A stretch of DNA of 64,000 nt. It comes from Streptococcus mitis (GTDB lineage: Bacteria > Bacillota > Bacilli > Lactobacillales > Streptococcaceae). The position numbers and the translations under genes were made by a program. The DNA lies in the NCBI RefSeq assembly GCF_009496285.1, contig NZ_WIJK01000009.1:12643-76642 (forward strand). The letters run 5' to 3'. Shown here piece by piece: positions 40,044-49,239 of the stretch; position 1 is the stretch's first letter, and each line of letters begins with the position of its first letter. Below the pieces are notes generated by a model. The model worked only from the letters and a program-made list of their open reading frames with translations, was not told the origin of the DNA and did not search any database.

Positions 40044-40823
40044 TCATTCTCCTTCGATGATTTCAACCTCTTTTTGGATAGTGGCAACATCTCTTTGATA
40101 TTGTGCTTCATCGTAGTTAATCAATTTGGACAATTCTTTTTGCAATCTTTCTCCCATGGGTTTCATAGTCGCAAAGGTTAAGCCACCTGATAGGACTCCA
40201 CCTAAGATAGGAATAACTTTTCCCATCCCCTTAACCAATCCTCCCTTAGTTAGATTCACTCCAAAGATTTTCAGAACTTTTTCCAAAATTGGATACCAAA
40301 GAGTCTTTGTCAAAGCCTTTTTGTTCACAATTTTCATCACTTGCTTAGCAACTGTAACCCCACCAGAACGAAGTAGAGTGCCCGCACCATTTACTCCCAA
40401 CATCACTCCCAGATAGAGCAAGAGGGTATCTTTAGCTTCTTCGCTCAGCTCATTTCGCGAAGCCCAGAGATCATCGTAGCCGTAAATATAGCCTAGCTCC
40501 TGGGCTAGTTTCAATGAAAATGCGTAAAACTGGGCTACATCTGTCGGAATGGTAACTGCCATGGCAATACCTCCAGGCAAACCTGCCAAAACAGATGTCC
40601 CACTTGCCAGTAAAACATTATCTTTAATACAGGCATTGGCCACTCGATCTAAGGTTTCCTGAGATAATAAAGCTGTCGGCCCTTCTTCCAATAATCTTGG
40701 AATATCCTTTGAAGCCACTTCCTTAGAGAATTTGTCCATTAAAAATTTTGACCGATTCACTTTGACGACAGGAAGTTTTACTACCTGTTGCAACACTTGC
40801 ATCGCCACATCTTCTTTAGCCAT
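40044..40823 (-). CDS. Predicted membrane-associated protein (EcsC-like, uncertain)
   Basis: 259 aa from ATG 40823 after GGAGATAGAG. A charged N-terminal part is followed by glycine-rich hydrophobic stretches (LLASGTSVLAGLPGGIAMAVTIP near residue 73, LLYLGVMLGVNGAGTLLRSGG near 140, and VIPILGGVLSGGLTFATMKP near 208). The pattern recalls EcsC-type proteins, but I am not sure. It is the first of three coupled genes of unknown role, with their own AT-rich upstream region (40836-40955). Confidence 0.6.
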   Translation of the reverse strand: MAKEDVAMQVLQQVVKLPVVKVNRSKFLMDKFSKEVASKDIPRLLEEGPTALLSQETLDRVANACIKDNVLLASGTSVLAGLPGGIAMAVTIPTDVAQFYAFSLKLAQELGYIYGYDDLWASRNELSEEAKDTLLLYLGVMLGVNGAGTLLRSGGVTVAKQVMKIVNKKALTKTLWYPILEKVLKIFGVNLTKGGLVKGMGKVIPILGGVLSGGLTFATMKPMGERLQKELSKLINYDEAQYQRDVATIQKEVEIIEGE

Positions 40824-40955
40824 CTCTATCTCCATTTTTCATTCATATCAAGCTTTATCTTATCATATTTATGGAATAAATGATATTTTCAAGATCTATT
40901 TTATTTCCTTGATTTCTACTCATCTAATCTGATTAGACAACGACCTACTTATAGA

Positions 40956-41026
40956 CACACAAAAAAGAGGGTTGCCCCTCTTTCTGCTTAATGTTTATCC
41001 AGATTGCATAGCATTTCGTCAATCTT
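40956..41026 (-). repeat. Distal copy of the rbfA 3' end and terminator (direct repeat, right copy at 43339-43409)
   Basis: 71 bp that match 43339-43409 with roughly six to nine differences. It encodes the last RbfA residues in the same phase (IDEMLCNLDKH stop, against [11 protein letters not shown] in the intact gene) plus the terminator stem AAAGAGGG/CCCCTCTTT (40964-40983). The offset between the copies is 2383 bp. Confidence 0.88.
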
Positions 41027-42134
41027 ATAAGTCCATAATTTCTTTTTTCTTTCGATCAAACTCTTCCTGAGATAATATATCTGCATCTAAAAGTGATTTT
41101 AGTTTAGTAAGAGCTTCGATTTGCTCATCAAAAGATAAACTTGGTTTAGTTGCTTTTTCATCTAACTGTTGTGCCATATTCATACCAAAAATCATCCCCG
41201 CACCATCTCCTAGCCCATGTTGTTCGATCCCTGATGCGACTTTTTGTTGTGCAGCAATATTAGAAGCTTTCTGCGATACATCATCAAAAGCCTTTAAATT
41301 CATCTTATTTGATGAAAAGTTCTTAACTAATTCCTTAGATTCTGGTGAGAATTCTATATTAGCAATCGCAACTTTTATAATCTCAAACCCAAAACGATCT
41401 TTCCAAGTACCAGCATACTGTTCATCATTCGATACTTGTTTTGCAAGTACTGATGCTTGTGATGGTAGCTGTGAAATACGATAAGTTGTTGATAACGAAT
41501 TAAGGGCAACGATAAAGGATTGAAGAAATTCCGTGACTATCTGAGCCCTTGCTTGAGCACTATCAAAGCTATAGTAGGTCACATTTGCAGGAAGGAAATT
41601 TTTTACAAACTTGATAGCGTCCGTAATTTGAATAGAAAAAGTTCCAAAAGCACGTACTTCTAAGTCTGTACCATAAAACAAGTCGTTATACATAACCGGA
41701 CCACGAGTACCAAACCTAATATCGCGAATTTCTCTCAAATTGACAAAACAAATCTGTTTTTGCTGATCACTTTGTCCGCCAAATCCAACACGATTAACAA
41801 CATTATCAAACAGTGATTTTTTTAGCCCATCACCATTAAAAACACTACTCTCCCCATTTTGATATTCATATCCACCTGGTTCAGTGATAATTTCTTCTAT
41901 TCCAGACTGACTAAAAATAAAAGCAGCAGTATTTTCAGGAATAAATATCTTAGACCCATTTGAAATGACACCTATAGACCCCTGACTATTAACTCCTCTA
42001 CCATTATTACTGACTTGAAGAACACCCGGACTTACAGCTGTATGTTCATCAAAAGCCTGAACTGTAATAATCTCCTTCCATTGATCTGCAAAAGTACCAC
42101 TAATTGAATCTGTAAATGCTTTAATTATTCCCAT
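41025..42134 (-). CDS. SPFH-domain protein with C-terminal SHOCT motif
   Basis: 369 aa. The N-terminal half resembles the SPFH/band-7-like 'virion core' family (YdjI-type): SIGVISNGSKIFIPENTAAFIFS, EPGGYEYQNGESSVF and RFGTRGPVMYNDLFYGTDLEVRAFGTFSIQI. An alpha-helical stretch follows. The C terminus is a SHOCT (short C-terminal) helix pair (LTKLKSLLDADILSQEEFDRKKKEIM). It probably forms membrane-associated oligomers. It is the last gene of a three-gene cassette; its stop codon touches the rbfA-end repeat. Confidence 0.82.
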   Translation of the reverse strand: MGIIKAFTDSISGTFADQWKEIITVQAFDEHTAVSPGVLQVSNNGRGVNSQGSIGVISNGSKIFIPENTAAFIFSQSGIEEIITEPGGYEYQNGESSVFNGDGLKKSLFDNVVNRVGFGGQSDQQKQICFVNLREIRDIRFGTRGPVMYNDLFYGTDLEVRAFGTFSIQITDAIKFVKNFLPANVTYYSFDSAQARAQIVTEFLQSFIVALNSLSTTYRISQLPSQASVLAKQVSNDEQYAGTWKDRFGFEIIKVAIANIEFSPESKELVKNFSSNKMNLKAFDDVSQKASNIAAQQKVASGIEQHGLGDGAGMIFGMNMAQQLDEKATKPSLSFDEQIEALTKLKSLLDADILSQEEFDRKKKEIMDL

Positions 42135-42144
42135 ATTTCATCTC

Positions 42145-42702
42145 CTACAAGGTCTGTTCCATATCACAAAAACTACATTTGACAGTTTGTTTTACGGTTC
42201 CAGACAGAGGAGCTCCACAAAAACTGCATTTAGTAGATAGTCTCTCTGGTTCTGCATCCTTAATACCAAACCCTTCTTTGAAAGTGTCAAACGTATCTTT
42301 TAGAGTCTCTGCCAAAATTTCTACACCAAATAAGCTATTATCACCCAAGGTTGCAAAGTTGCTTGTATCACCAGAGATTAATTTAATAATATTCGTTGCC
42401 CACTTTTCAGTATCCTTAGTATTAGAGAATGAGAAGATAACTTGTCCACCATTATAATAGATTTCTAATCGTTTCATACCATTGGATTTTGTAACTGAAA
42501 CTTGTGGTTTCCCCTCAAAAACCTTAATTTGGTTAATTGGTATAGTAGTTTGATCTTTTTTTCCTCCAAAAATACCTTTTTTGATATGTATTAAGTGTAG
42601 ATTTGTTAAAATTAATTCATCTGTAGACAAACCATTTTTCCCAAAACTCACATGGTCACTATTCATAACCATGTATTCATGAGGTAACAATTGATAGTCC
42701 AT
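42145..42702 (-). CDS. PH/GRAM-like protein with C-terminal zinc ribbon
   Basis: 185 aa from ATG 42702 (MDYQLLPHEYMVMNSDHV), six bases after GGAG; an ATG 12 bases upstream has no RBS. The N-terminal 110 aa look like a bacterial PH/GRAM fold (ELILTNLHLIHIKKGIFGGKKDQTTIPINQIKVF). The C terminus holds two CxxC pairs (CSFCGAPL...CSFCDMEQ) that would bind zinc. It lies directly before the SPFH gene. The pairing of such proteins with SPFH/SHOCT proteins suggests a common membrane-related complex (inference). Confidence 0.78.
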   Translation of the reverse strand: MDYQLLPHEYMVMNSDHVSFGKNGLSTDELILTNLHLIHIKKGIFGGKKDQTTIPINQIKVFEGKPQVSVTKSNGMKRLEIYYNGGQVIFSFSNTKDTEKWATNIIKLISGDTSNFATLGDNSLFGVEILAETLKDTFDTFKEGFGIKDAEPERLSTKCSFCGAPLSGTVKQTVKCSFCDMEQTL

Positions 42703-42722
42703 CCCAAACTCCATTCTTCTTA

Positions 42723-43214
42723 TTAAAGACTAGCTTTCCACTGTTCTACTTGATCGTGTAGAGAATCACGATATTCCTTTAAAAACTGAATTATTTCCTC
42801 TTTTCCTTGAATAGGTGCTTTCTTCAATGGACCATATTGTTTTTTCTGTTCTTCCATTTCTTTTTTAGTACTATCTTTTAATTCTTGAATAGAAGCACTA
42901 TCTTCTAAAGCGGTTCCCTTAAAGGCTTCATCTGCTTCGGTATAGTAATTATTGACAATTTTCTCATACATAGTCAAATAATCTTCATAAGTTTTGATAG
43001 ACTCAATTGTCTCATCACTGACATCTTGTGGATTAAAGTCACTAGAACCTAATTTATCTTTTGCTTTATCTAAAAATCCTTTTTTCCCAGAACTTTCTGT
43101 TTTACTATCACTAGATGAATTACTTGTTTTTTCAGACAGAGAACTACAAGCAACTAGAGTAGAAACAGACAGACATAGTAAGGCTAAACGACAAACTTTT
43201 TTTACATTATTCAT
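42723..43214 (-). CDS. Lipoprotein of unknown function
   Basis: 163 aa with a lipoprotein signal: KKVCRLALLCLSVSTLVAC with lipobox LVAC (Cys near residue 23), then a Ser/Lys/Thr-rich linker and an acidic helical domain. It is attached to the outer face of the membrane. It is the first gene of the cassette; GGAG precedes the ATG. The partner role with the PH-like and SPFH proteins is suggested only by the operon. Confidence 0.78.
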   Translation of the reverse strand: MNNVKKVCRLALLCLSVSTLVACSSLSEKTSNSSSDSKTESSGKKGFLDKAKDKLGSSDFNPQDVSDETIESIKTYEDYLTMYEKIVNNYYTEADEAFKGTALEDSASIQELKDSTKKEMEEQKKQYGPLKKAPIQGKEEIIQFLKEYRDSLHDQVEQWKASL

Positions 43215-43338
43215 TAATAGAATCTCCTTTTATTTATGAAATTATCATATCATATTTCCTAAAAAAAAAAAGCATTTTATAAATACAGAATCTCATTTTT
43301 AAAAGAATATTTTTCCATTTTAAATTCCACCTATTTTC

Positions 43339-43409
43339 CACACAAAAAAGAGGGTTGCCCCTCTTTCTACTTAGTTTTTATCCAGATTGCGTAGCATCTC
43401 GTCAATCTT
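43339..43409 (-). repeat. Proximal copy of the direct repeat (true rbfA 3' end and terminator)
   Basis: Contains the last 13 codons of rbfA and its terminator (stem 43345-43366). It is repeated at 40956-41026. The 2383-bp unit between the copies holds only the lipoprotein/PH/SPFH genes and no recombinase. Confidence 0.88.
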
Positions 43410-43721
43410 GTTTCCATACTCTATGGATTCATCTTTGACGAAAGTTAAGTCTGGAATTTTGTACAATTTCAAATTGCGACCCAGTTCACGTTTGATTGTT
43501 CCAGTTGCTTTTTCAAGCCCGATTTGAGCTTTTTGGTTATCTGAAGCCAGGTTACTCAAAATAGTGTAGTAAACCTTAGCCATAGATAAGTCCCCTAGCA
43601 TCTGAACATCAGTGATAGTCACACCTTGGACTCGTGGATCACGGACTTTCTTTTGCAAAATCTCATTGACTTCGCGCTTGATCTCCATGCCCACACGATC
43701 CGTACGGAAATGATTTGCCAT
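43371..43721 (-). CDS. rbfA: Ribosome-binding factor A
   Basis: KH-like 30S maturation factor, 116 aa. Family pattern [27 protein letters not shown] and [19 protein letters not shown]. It is the last gene of the rimP-nusA-ylxR-ylxQ-infB-rbfA operon. A hairpin (43750-43775) between infB and rbfA may lower its expression. Confidence 0.94.
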   Translation of the reverse strand: MANHFRTDRVGMEIKREVNEILQKKVRDPRVQGVTITDVQMLGDLSMAKVYYTILSNLASDNQKAQIGLEKATGTIKRELGRNLKLYKIPDLTFVKDESIEYGNKIDEMLRNLDKN

Positions 43722-43749
43722 GCTTTTTTCCTTTCTCTCAATTGAACCA

Positions 43750-43776
43750 AAAGCTAGGCCAGCAGACCTAGCTTTG
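43750..43776 (-). terminator. Attenuator-like hairpin between infB and rbfA
   Basis: AAAGCTAGG pairs with CCTAGCTTT. On the minus strand it is followed by TTGGTT, not a true T run, so it is probably a partial terminator or processing site. Confidence 0.5.
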
Positions 43777-43889
43777 TCTAGTAGATAGAGGAACTAGAGC
43801 CATTTGAATCTAGGAAACAAGCCTTAGATAGAACTACGAGTTCATCAAGGCGCTGTTGACGACGAGTCAAATCGGCTATCGTTTCTCTA

Positions 43890-46715
43890 TTATCGTTTGA
43901 TTTCTTCCATGATGTAGGCTTCAATCACATCATCCATCTTAAGATCATTGTAGCCGTCAATCATGAGACCACCTTCACGGCCGTTTGTAACTTCTTTAAC
44001 GTCATCTTTATAGTGTTTCAAGCTAGCTAGAGCGCCATCGTAAATAACAACACCATCACGGATAACACGGACTTTAGAGTCACGGGTAACTTTACCGCTG
44101 GTAACCATGAATCCTCCGATTGTTCCCACTTTAGATACCTTGAAGGTTTCGCGGATGATCGCTTCACCGATAACTTTTTCTTTAAATTCTGGGTCAAGCA
44201 TCCCTTTCATGGCTTCTTCCATCTCTTCGATAACCTTGTAGATGATGCTGTGGAGACGGATCTCTACATCGTCAGCTTCTGCTTGTTGACGAGCTTGTGG
44301 TGTAGGGCGTACGTTGAAACCAACGATAAAGGCATTTGAAGCTTCTGCAAGGGTCACGTCAGATTCGTTGATGGCACCGACAGCTGCATGGACGATAGTT
44401 ACTTTAACACCTTCCACATCAATCTTTTGAAGTGATGCAGAGAGAGCTTCAACAGAACCTTGTACGTCGGCTTTGATGATGACGTTAACAGACTTGAGTT
44501 CTCCTGCTTTAAGGGTATCAAAGAGGTTTTCAAGGCTGACACGTTGAGTAGCTTGACGTTGCTTCATAAGAGCACGTTTAGCACGTTCTTCACCAGCTGC
44601 ACGGGCAGATTTTTCATCTTCGTAAACGGCAAAGTGGTCACCTGCCATTGGCGCTTCGTTCAAACCTGTGATCGATACTGGTGTTGATGGGCCTGCAACC
44701 TTCACACGACGTCCAAGGTCGTTAGTCATAGCACGGACACGTCCAAAAGTATTTCCGACAACGATTGGATCTTGGACATTCAAAGTACCTTGTTGAACAA
44801 GAAGGGTTGCGACCGCACCTTTTCCTTTATCCAAGCGAGCTTCGATAACCGTACCGATGGCACGAACTGTTGGATCAGCTTTGAGCTCTTGAATTTCAGC
44901 CACAAGTAGGACAGTTTCCAAGAGTTCATCGATATTTTGGTTGAACTTGGCTGAGATTTCTACGAACTCAGAATCTCCACCCCAAGCTGTTGACATAACT
45001 CCATGTTCAGCCAATTCACCGATCACACGTTCTGGGTTGGCACCTGGTTTATCAATCTTGTTGATGGCTACGATGATTGGAACGTTGGCTGCTTTTGAGT
45101 GGTTGATGGCTTCGATTGTCTGAGGCATAACACCGTCATCTGCCGCTACAACCAAGATGGTAATATCGGTAACAGACGCACCACGCGCACGCATAGATGT
45201 AAAGGCCGCGTGTCCTGGTGTATCAAGGAAGGTAATCTTCTTGCCATTTTCAACGATTTGGTAGGCACCGATATGCTGAGTGATACCACCTGCTTCACCT
45301 GTCGCAACACGAGAATTACGAAGGGTATCCAAGAGGGTTGTCTTACCATGGTCAACGTGTCCCATGATGGTAACAACTGGTGGACGCTCTACAAGTTCAT
45401 CTTCATTGAGATAACCATCTTCAGCGAAGAAACGTTCGATATCAGCATTGTCCACTTCAACCTTTTGTTTAGCATCAATACCGTAATCTACCATGAGGAG
45501 TTCGATTGTTTCACCGTCCAAGGACTGGTTTTGTGTCGCCATCACGCCCATCATGAAGAGTTTCTTAACAATCTCAGCTGGTTCGCGCTTGATACGTTTT
45601 GCAATTTCCGCGACGGTCATACCATCTGTATATTCAAATTCTGTTGGCAATTCATGGAACTTACGCTCTGTAACAGGTTTTGGTGCCTGATTACGGTTGT
45701 TTTTGTTATTGCCTTTTTTATTCTTTTTGTTATTGTTCCAGTTACTATTTCTTTGATTTCTCACTTGATTTTGACTACTTCGATTCTTTTGTTGTTTTCT
45801 AGGACCATCTTCTTCGTGATCAAAATCGTCACGTTCTTTGTCTGGTCGGGCTTGTTTCTTACGACGTGTATCCACTACAGGTTCTTTAGCTGCAGGAGCT
45901 ACTTCAACCACTGGTTGAACTTGCTGTACTTGTTCAGCCAATTTAGCAGCTTCTTCAAAGATTTCCTCAGGTTCCTTGCGTTTGTTTGCTTGGGCCAAGG
46001 CTTCTTTAGCTGCTTGAGTTTGCTTGAAGCGTTCCTCACTTGAACGAGCATATTCTGCATTTTGCTCTGCCTTTAGAGCAGCTGCACGGGCTTTAAAGTC
46101 AATGCGAGGGCCTGCTTGATTTGGACGTTTGTCCTCTTGCTGGCGGCGATCATTTCCGCGATTTTGCTGACCTTGTTGTTTTTTACCTTGATCATTGAAT
46201 CGACGGTTGTCACGATTGCCTTGACCTTGTTTACCACCATTACGGTTATCATTTTTTTGACGGTTTCCGTTTTGTTGTTGGTCACGGTTATTGCCCTTAT
46301 TTTGCTTGCGTCGTTCAGCCTGCTCTTTTGCACGAGCTTCACGCTCAGCCTTAAAGTTTCGACTCTGCGGTTTTACTGGCGCCACTCTTTCTTCTTTAGG
46401 GGCAACCGCTGCTGCTGGTTTTACCTCTTCCTTAGCTACAGCTAGTTTTACTGGCGCCACTTTTTCCTCTTTAGGGGCAACAGCTGCTGCTGGTTTTGCC
46501 TCTTCCTTAGCGTCAACTGGCTTTGGAGCCACAGGTTTCGATTCTACCTTTGGAGCAGCAGACTTAAAGCTGGCAGCGATTTTTGCAGCGACAGCTTCTT
46601 CCACACTTGATGAGTGGCTTTTTACATCCAAGCCCAACTCTTTTGCACGCGCTACAACTTCCTTACTTTCTTTTCCAAGTTCTTTCGCGATTTCGTACAA
46701 TCTTTTCTTAGACAA
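43890..46715 (-). CDS. infB: Translation initiation factor IF-2
   Basis: GTPase that brings fMet-tRNA to the 30S subunit, 941 aa. N-terminal IF2N domain ([21 protein letters not shown]). A long Lys/Glu/Gln/Asn-rich low-complexity region (about residues 50-350) contains a near-exact tandem repeat: [17 protein letters not shown] and [18 protein letters not shown] second IF2N-like part lies near 370. The G domain has GHVDHGKTT near 452, DTPGHAAF near 498 and [10 protein letters not shown] near 552. C-terminal domains follow. The start codon lies after GAGGAGG. Confidence 0.97.
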   Translation of the reverse strand: MSKKRLYEIAKELGKESKEVVARAKELGLDVKSHSSSVEEAVAAKIAASFKSAAPKVESKPVAPKPVDAKEEAKPAAAVAPKEEKVAPVKLAVAKEEVKPAAAVAPKEERVAPVKPQSRNFKAEREARAKEQAERRKQNKGNNRDQQQNGNRQKNDNRNGGKQGQGNRDNRRFNDQGKKQQGQQNRGNDRRQQEDKRPNQAGPRIDFKARAAALKAEQNAEYARSSEERFKQTQAAKEALAQANKRKEPEEIFEEAAKLAEQVQQVQPVVEVAPAAKEPVVDTRRKKQARPDKERDDFDHEEDGPRKQQKNRSSQNQVRNQRNSNWNNNKKNKKGNNKNNRNQAPKPVTERKFHELPTEFEYTDGMTVAEIAKRIKREPAEIVKKLFMMGVMATQNQSLDGETIELLMVDYGIDAKQKVEVDNADIERFFAEDGYLNEDELVERPPVVTIMGHVDHGKTTLLDTLRNSRVATGEAGGITQHIGAYQIVENGKKITFLDTPGHAAFTSMRARGASVTDITILVVAADDGVMPQTIEAINHSKAANVPIIVAINKIDKPGANPERVIGELAEHGVMSTAWGGDSEFVEISAKFNQNIDELLETVLLVAEIQELKADPTVRAIGTVIEARLDKGKGAVATLLVQQGTLNVQDPIVVGNTFGRVRAMTNDLGRRVKVAGPSTPVSITGLNEAPMAGDHFAVYEDEKSARAAGEERAKRALMKQRQATQRVSLENLFDTLKAGELKSVNVIIKADVQGSVEALSASLQKIDVEGVKVTIVHAAVGAINESDVTLAEASNAFIVGFNVRPTPQARQQAEADDVEIRLHSIIYKVIEEMEEAMKGMLDPEFKEKVIGEAIIRETFKVSKVGTIGGFMVTSGKVTRDSKVRVIRDGVVIYDGALASLKHYKDDVKEVTNGREGGLMIDGYNDLKMDDVIEAYIMEEIKR

Positions 46716-46731
46716 ATCATGTCCTCCTCTT

Positions 46732-47031
46732 CTATTCCATAAGAGACCTCATTTTCTTTGTAAATCCAGCATCTGTCACAGCCAATACTTTTCTTGATTT
46801 CCCGACTGCTATGCTTAATTCCAGTGTTGAAAACACGGTAATAACTTCTACTTGATAATAATGACTTTTATCCTGAATCTTCTTGGTCAAGTTGGGAGCG
46901 GCATCATGAGCGAGAAATACCAGCTTTACTTTCTGGTCTTGGATAGCCTTAACGACCATTTCTTCACCCGAGATGATTTTCCCTGCTCGTTGAGCAAGAC
47001 CCAAGAGATTGGCAATTTTTTGCTTATTCAA
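46732..47031 (-). CDS. ylxQ: L7Ae-family ribosomal protein (YlxQ)
   Basis: 99-aa RNA-binding protein of the L7Ae/L30e fold ([38 protein letters not shown]). It overlaps ylxR by 8 bases and lies 16 bases before infB, which is its conserved place. The role is probably kink-turn RNA binding. Confidence 0.9.
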   Translation of the reverse strand: MNKQKIANLLGLAQRAGKIISGEEMVVKAIQDQKVKLVFLAHDAAPNLTKKIQDKSHYYQVEVITVFSTLELSIAVGKSRKVLAVTDAGFTKKMRSLME

Positions 47032-47317
47032 GTCCTAACTCTCTTCTTTTCACTTTGTGATCGACATAGGCAATCAACTCGTCATAAAAGCTTTCTTCAA
47101 CTTCCATACTAAAGCTACGGTTAAAGACTTTTTTCTTTTTGGCCTCAAGGGCTTCTGCATTGTCTAGCTTGATATAAGCGCCACGACCATTAGCCTTGCC
47201 TGTCGGGTCGATAAAGACCTGTCCTTCTTTGTTCTTGACAATACGGAGTAAATCTCGCTTATCAATCACTTGGCTGGAAACAACAGACTTGCGCAAAGGG
47301 ATTTTTCTAGTTTTCAT
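47024..47317 (-). CDS. ylxR: YlxR-family RNA-binding protein (RnpM type)
   Basis: 97 aa. MKTRKIPLRKSVVSSQ replaces the usual CxxC-like N terminus; DPTGKANGRGAYIK near residue 37 is the family signature. Work on other Firmicutes links YlxR/RnpM to RNase P control. Sits in the nusA-infB operon, 22 bases after nusA. Confidence 0.9.
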   Translation of the reverse strand: MKTRKIPLRKSVVSSQVIDKRDLLRIVKNKEGQVFIDPTGKANGRGAYIKLDNAEALEAKKKKVFNRSFSMEVEESFYDELIAYVDHKVKRRELGLE

Positions 47318-47339
47318 CCTTCCCTCCTCTGATCAGCTT

Positions 47340-48476
47340 TTATTCTTCGACCAATTCGTCTGTTTCTACCTGGTCAGCTTCTTCTGCTGCTTCCATGGCT
47401 TCAAACTCACTTGCAGACTTGATATCGATACGATATCCTGTCAAATGAGCTGCCAAGCGCACGTTTTGTCCACGACGACCGATCGCAAGAGAAAGCTTGT
47501 TATCTGGCACAACGACCAAGGCACGTTTGCTGTCGTTTTCATCAAAGATAACTTGGTCAACTTCAGCAGGAGCGATAGCGTTGTAGATAAATTCAGCTGG
47601 ATCGGCTACCCATTCAATAACGTCGATGTTTTCTTCGATTGGAACCATACGATCGCTCTTAGCATCGTAGCGAGCTGGGTGGAATTTGCTAGTGATTTTC
47701 TTGATGTTAGCACCACCACGTCCGACGATTGTCCCGATCGCATCCACGTTTGGATTGTGGCTACGAACAGCAACCTTGGTACGGTCACCTGCTTCACGAG
47801 CTACGCTCATGATTTCAACAGTTCCGTCATAGACCTCAGGAATTTCTTGTTCCATCAAACGTTTAATCATTTCTGGATGACTACGGCTAACAAAGACGTT
47901 CACACCACGAGGATTGTCTTCAACCTTGTAGACATAAACTTCGATACGATCATGAGAAGCAAAAACTTCTCCAGGGATTTGGTCTTGTTTTGACAATTGA
48001 GCTTCGATGCTGCCAAGGTTGACATAGATAAAGCGGTTGTCAAAACGCTCTACTGTACCTGACATGATCTCTTGCTCATGCTCTTTGTAGGTGTTGTAGG
48101 TGATGGCACGTGTTTGCTTGCGCATTTTTTCCATGATGGTTTGTTTGGCAGATTGGGCTGCTACACGACCAAACTCACCTGGTGCTTCTTCAAATTTAAT
48201 CTTGTCCCCAAGCTCATAGGCTGAATTAATGGCAAGAGCATCTTTCAAGCTGATTTCCAAACGGCTATCAAATACTTCATCAACAACTTCACGAACAGTA
48301 TAAACTGTAAAGTCCCCTGTTTTTTCGTTGAAGTCAATGGCTACACTATCAGACTGACCATAGCGTCTGCGATAAGCTGAACGAAGTGATTCCATCACTG
48401 CATCAATGATGTCTTCTTTTTTGATTCCCTTGTCTTCTTCCAAAATGCGGAAGGCCTCTAGCATTTCTTTACTCAT
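47340..48476 (-). CDS. nusA: Transcription termination/antitermination factor NusA
   Basis: RNA polymerase-binding factor, 378 aa. Parts in order: N-terminal domain (residues 1-125), S1 domain (about 135-200) and two KH domains (GRGGANIKKIT near 245 and IGRRGQNVRLAAHLTG near 322). It lacks the C-terminal acidic repeats of E. coli NusA, as is normal for Firmicutes. Upstream rimP ends 42 bases away. Confidence 0.96.
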   Translation of the reverse strand: MSKEMLEAFRILEEDKGIKKEDIIDAVMESLRSAYRRRYGQSDSVAIDFNEKTGDFTVYTVREVVDEVFDSRLEISLKDALAINSAYELGDKIKFEEAPGEFGRVAAQSAKQTIMEKMRKQTRAITYNTYKEHEQEIMSGTVERFDNRFIYVNLGSIEAQLSKQDQIPGEVFASHDRIEVYVYKVEDNPRGVNVFVSRSHPEMIKRLMEQEIPEVYDGTVEIMSVAREAGDRTKVAVRSHNPNVDAIGTIVGRGGANIKKITSKFHPARYDAKSDRMVPIEENIDVIEWVADPAEFIYNAIAPAEVDQVIFDENDSKRALVVVPDNKLSLAIGRRGQNVRLAAHLTGYRIDIKSASEFEAMEAAEEADQVETDELVEE

Positions 48477-48518
48477 CTTCTATTCACTTTTGAATCTTCA
48501 AAAGCTTCCTTTCTTTTA

Positions 48519-48998
48519 CTATAATTTTACTGCTAAACGTGCTTTTGACACCAAACTGTATGGAATTTGGACTGTTTTCTTACGAGTCTTGTCCATATAC
48601 TCCATAGTCAACTCATCCTCTTCAAAGGCTAGCAAGTTTCCTTCAAAGACCTTTTGCTTATCGATAGCTTGGTAAAGACCAACATGGATGTATTTCCCGA
48701 CTGCTCCAGCGACCGCTTCCTTGGTTTTCAAAGGACGTTCCAAGCCTGGGCTGGTGATTTCTAGGAAATATTGTTCTGGGAAGGGATCTGGCTTGATAGT
48801 ATCTAGGACAGGACTGATAATCTCTGTCAAGTCCGCTGTGTCGTTCAAGGTAATTCCCTCTGGTTTATCTACAAAAATACTAAGAATCATGTCACTGCCA
48901 ATCTTTCCGTACTCGATATCAACGAGTTCAAAGGGAGCTTCAATGACAGGTTCTACGACTTCTCTGACTAATTCTACGATAGTTGCGATTGCGTCCAC
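48519..48998 (-). CDS. rimP: Ribosome maturation factor RimP
   Basis: 30S assembly factor, 159 aa ([48 protein letters not shown]). First gene of the nusA-infB operon. A GGAGG site lies before the ATG, and a TATACT lies on the minus strand near 49060. Confidence 0.94.
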   Translation of the reverse strand: MDAIATIVELVREVVEPVIEAPFELVDIEYGKIGSDMILSIFVDKPEGITLNDTADLTEIISPVLDTIKPDPFPEQYFLEITSPGLERPLKTKEAVAGAVGKYIHVGLYQAIDKQKVFEGNLLAFEEDELTMEYMDKTRKKTVQIPYSLVSKARLAVKL

Positions 48999-49239
48999 CT
49001 CCTCATAAGCAAGAGGCGAAGATATTTCCCCGCCTCACTTTCTCATATTCTTACTTATAGTATAGCACTTTTGACTACTTATGTAAAGCATAAGCACTCA
49101 GAAGGCTTGATTTTAAGCTTTTTCTTAAAATTCTGCACGATTTTATAGAAAGATATCACTTTACCAAGCAATCTGAATTCCTTACAAATCAACTGTTCCG
49201 CATCCAAGCAGCTGATCCTTTTCTAGTCATCTCCCCTCT

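Noticed and set aside
45099..46043. 314-codon frame opposite infB
   Set aside because: Low-complexity Cys/Phe/Leu-rich antisense of the Lys/Asn-rich IF-2 region; not a gene.
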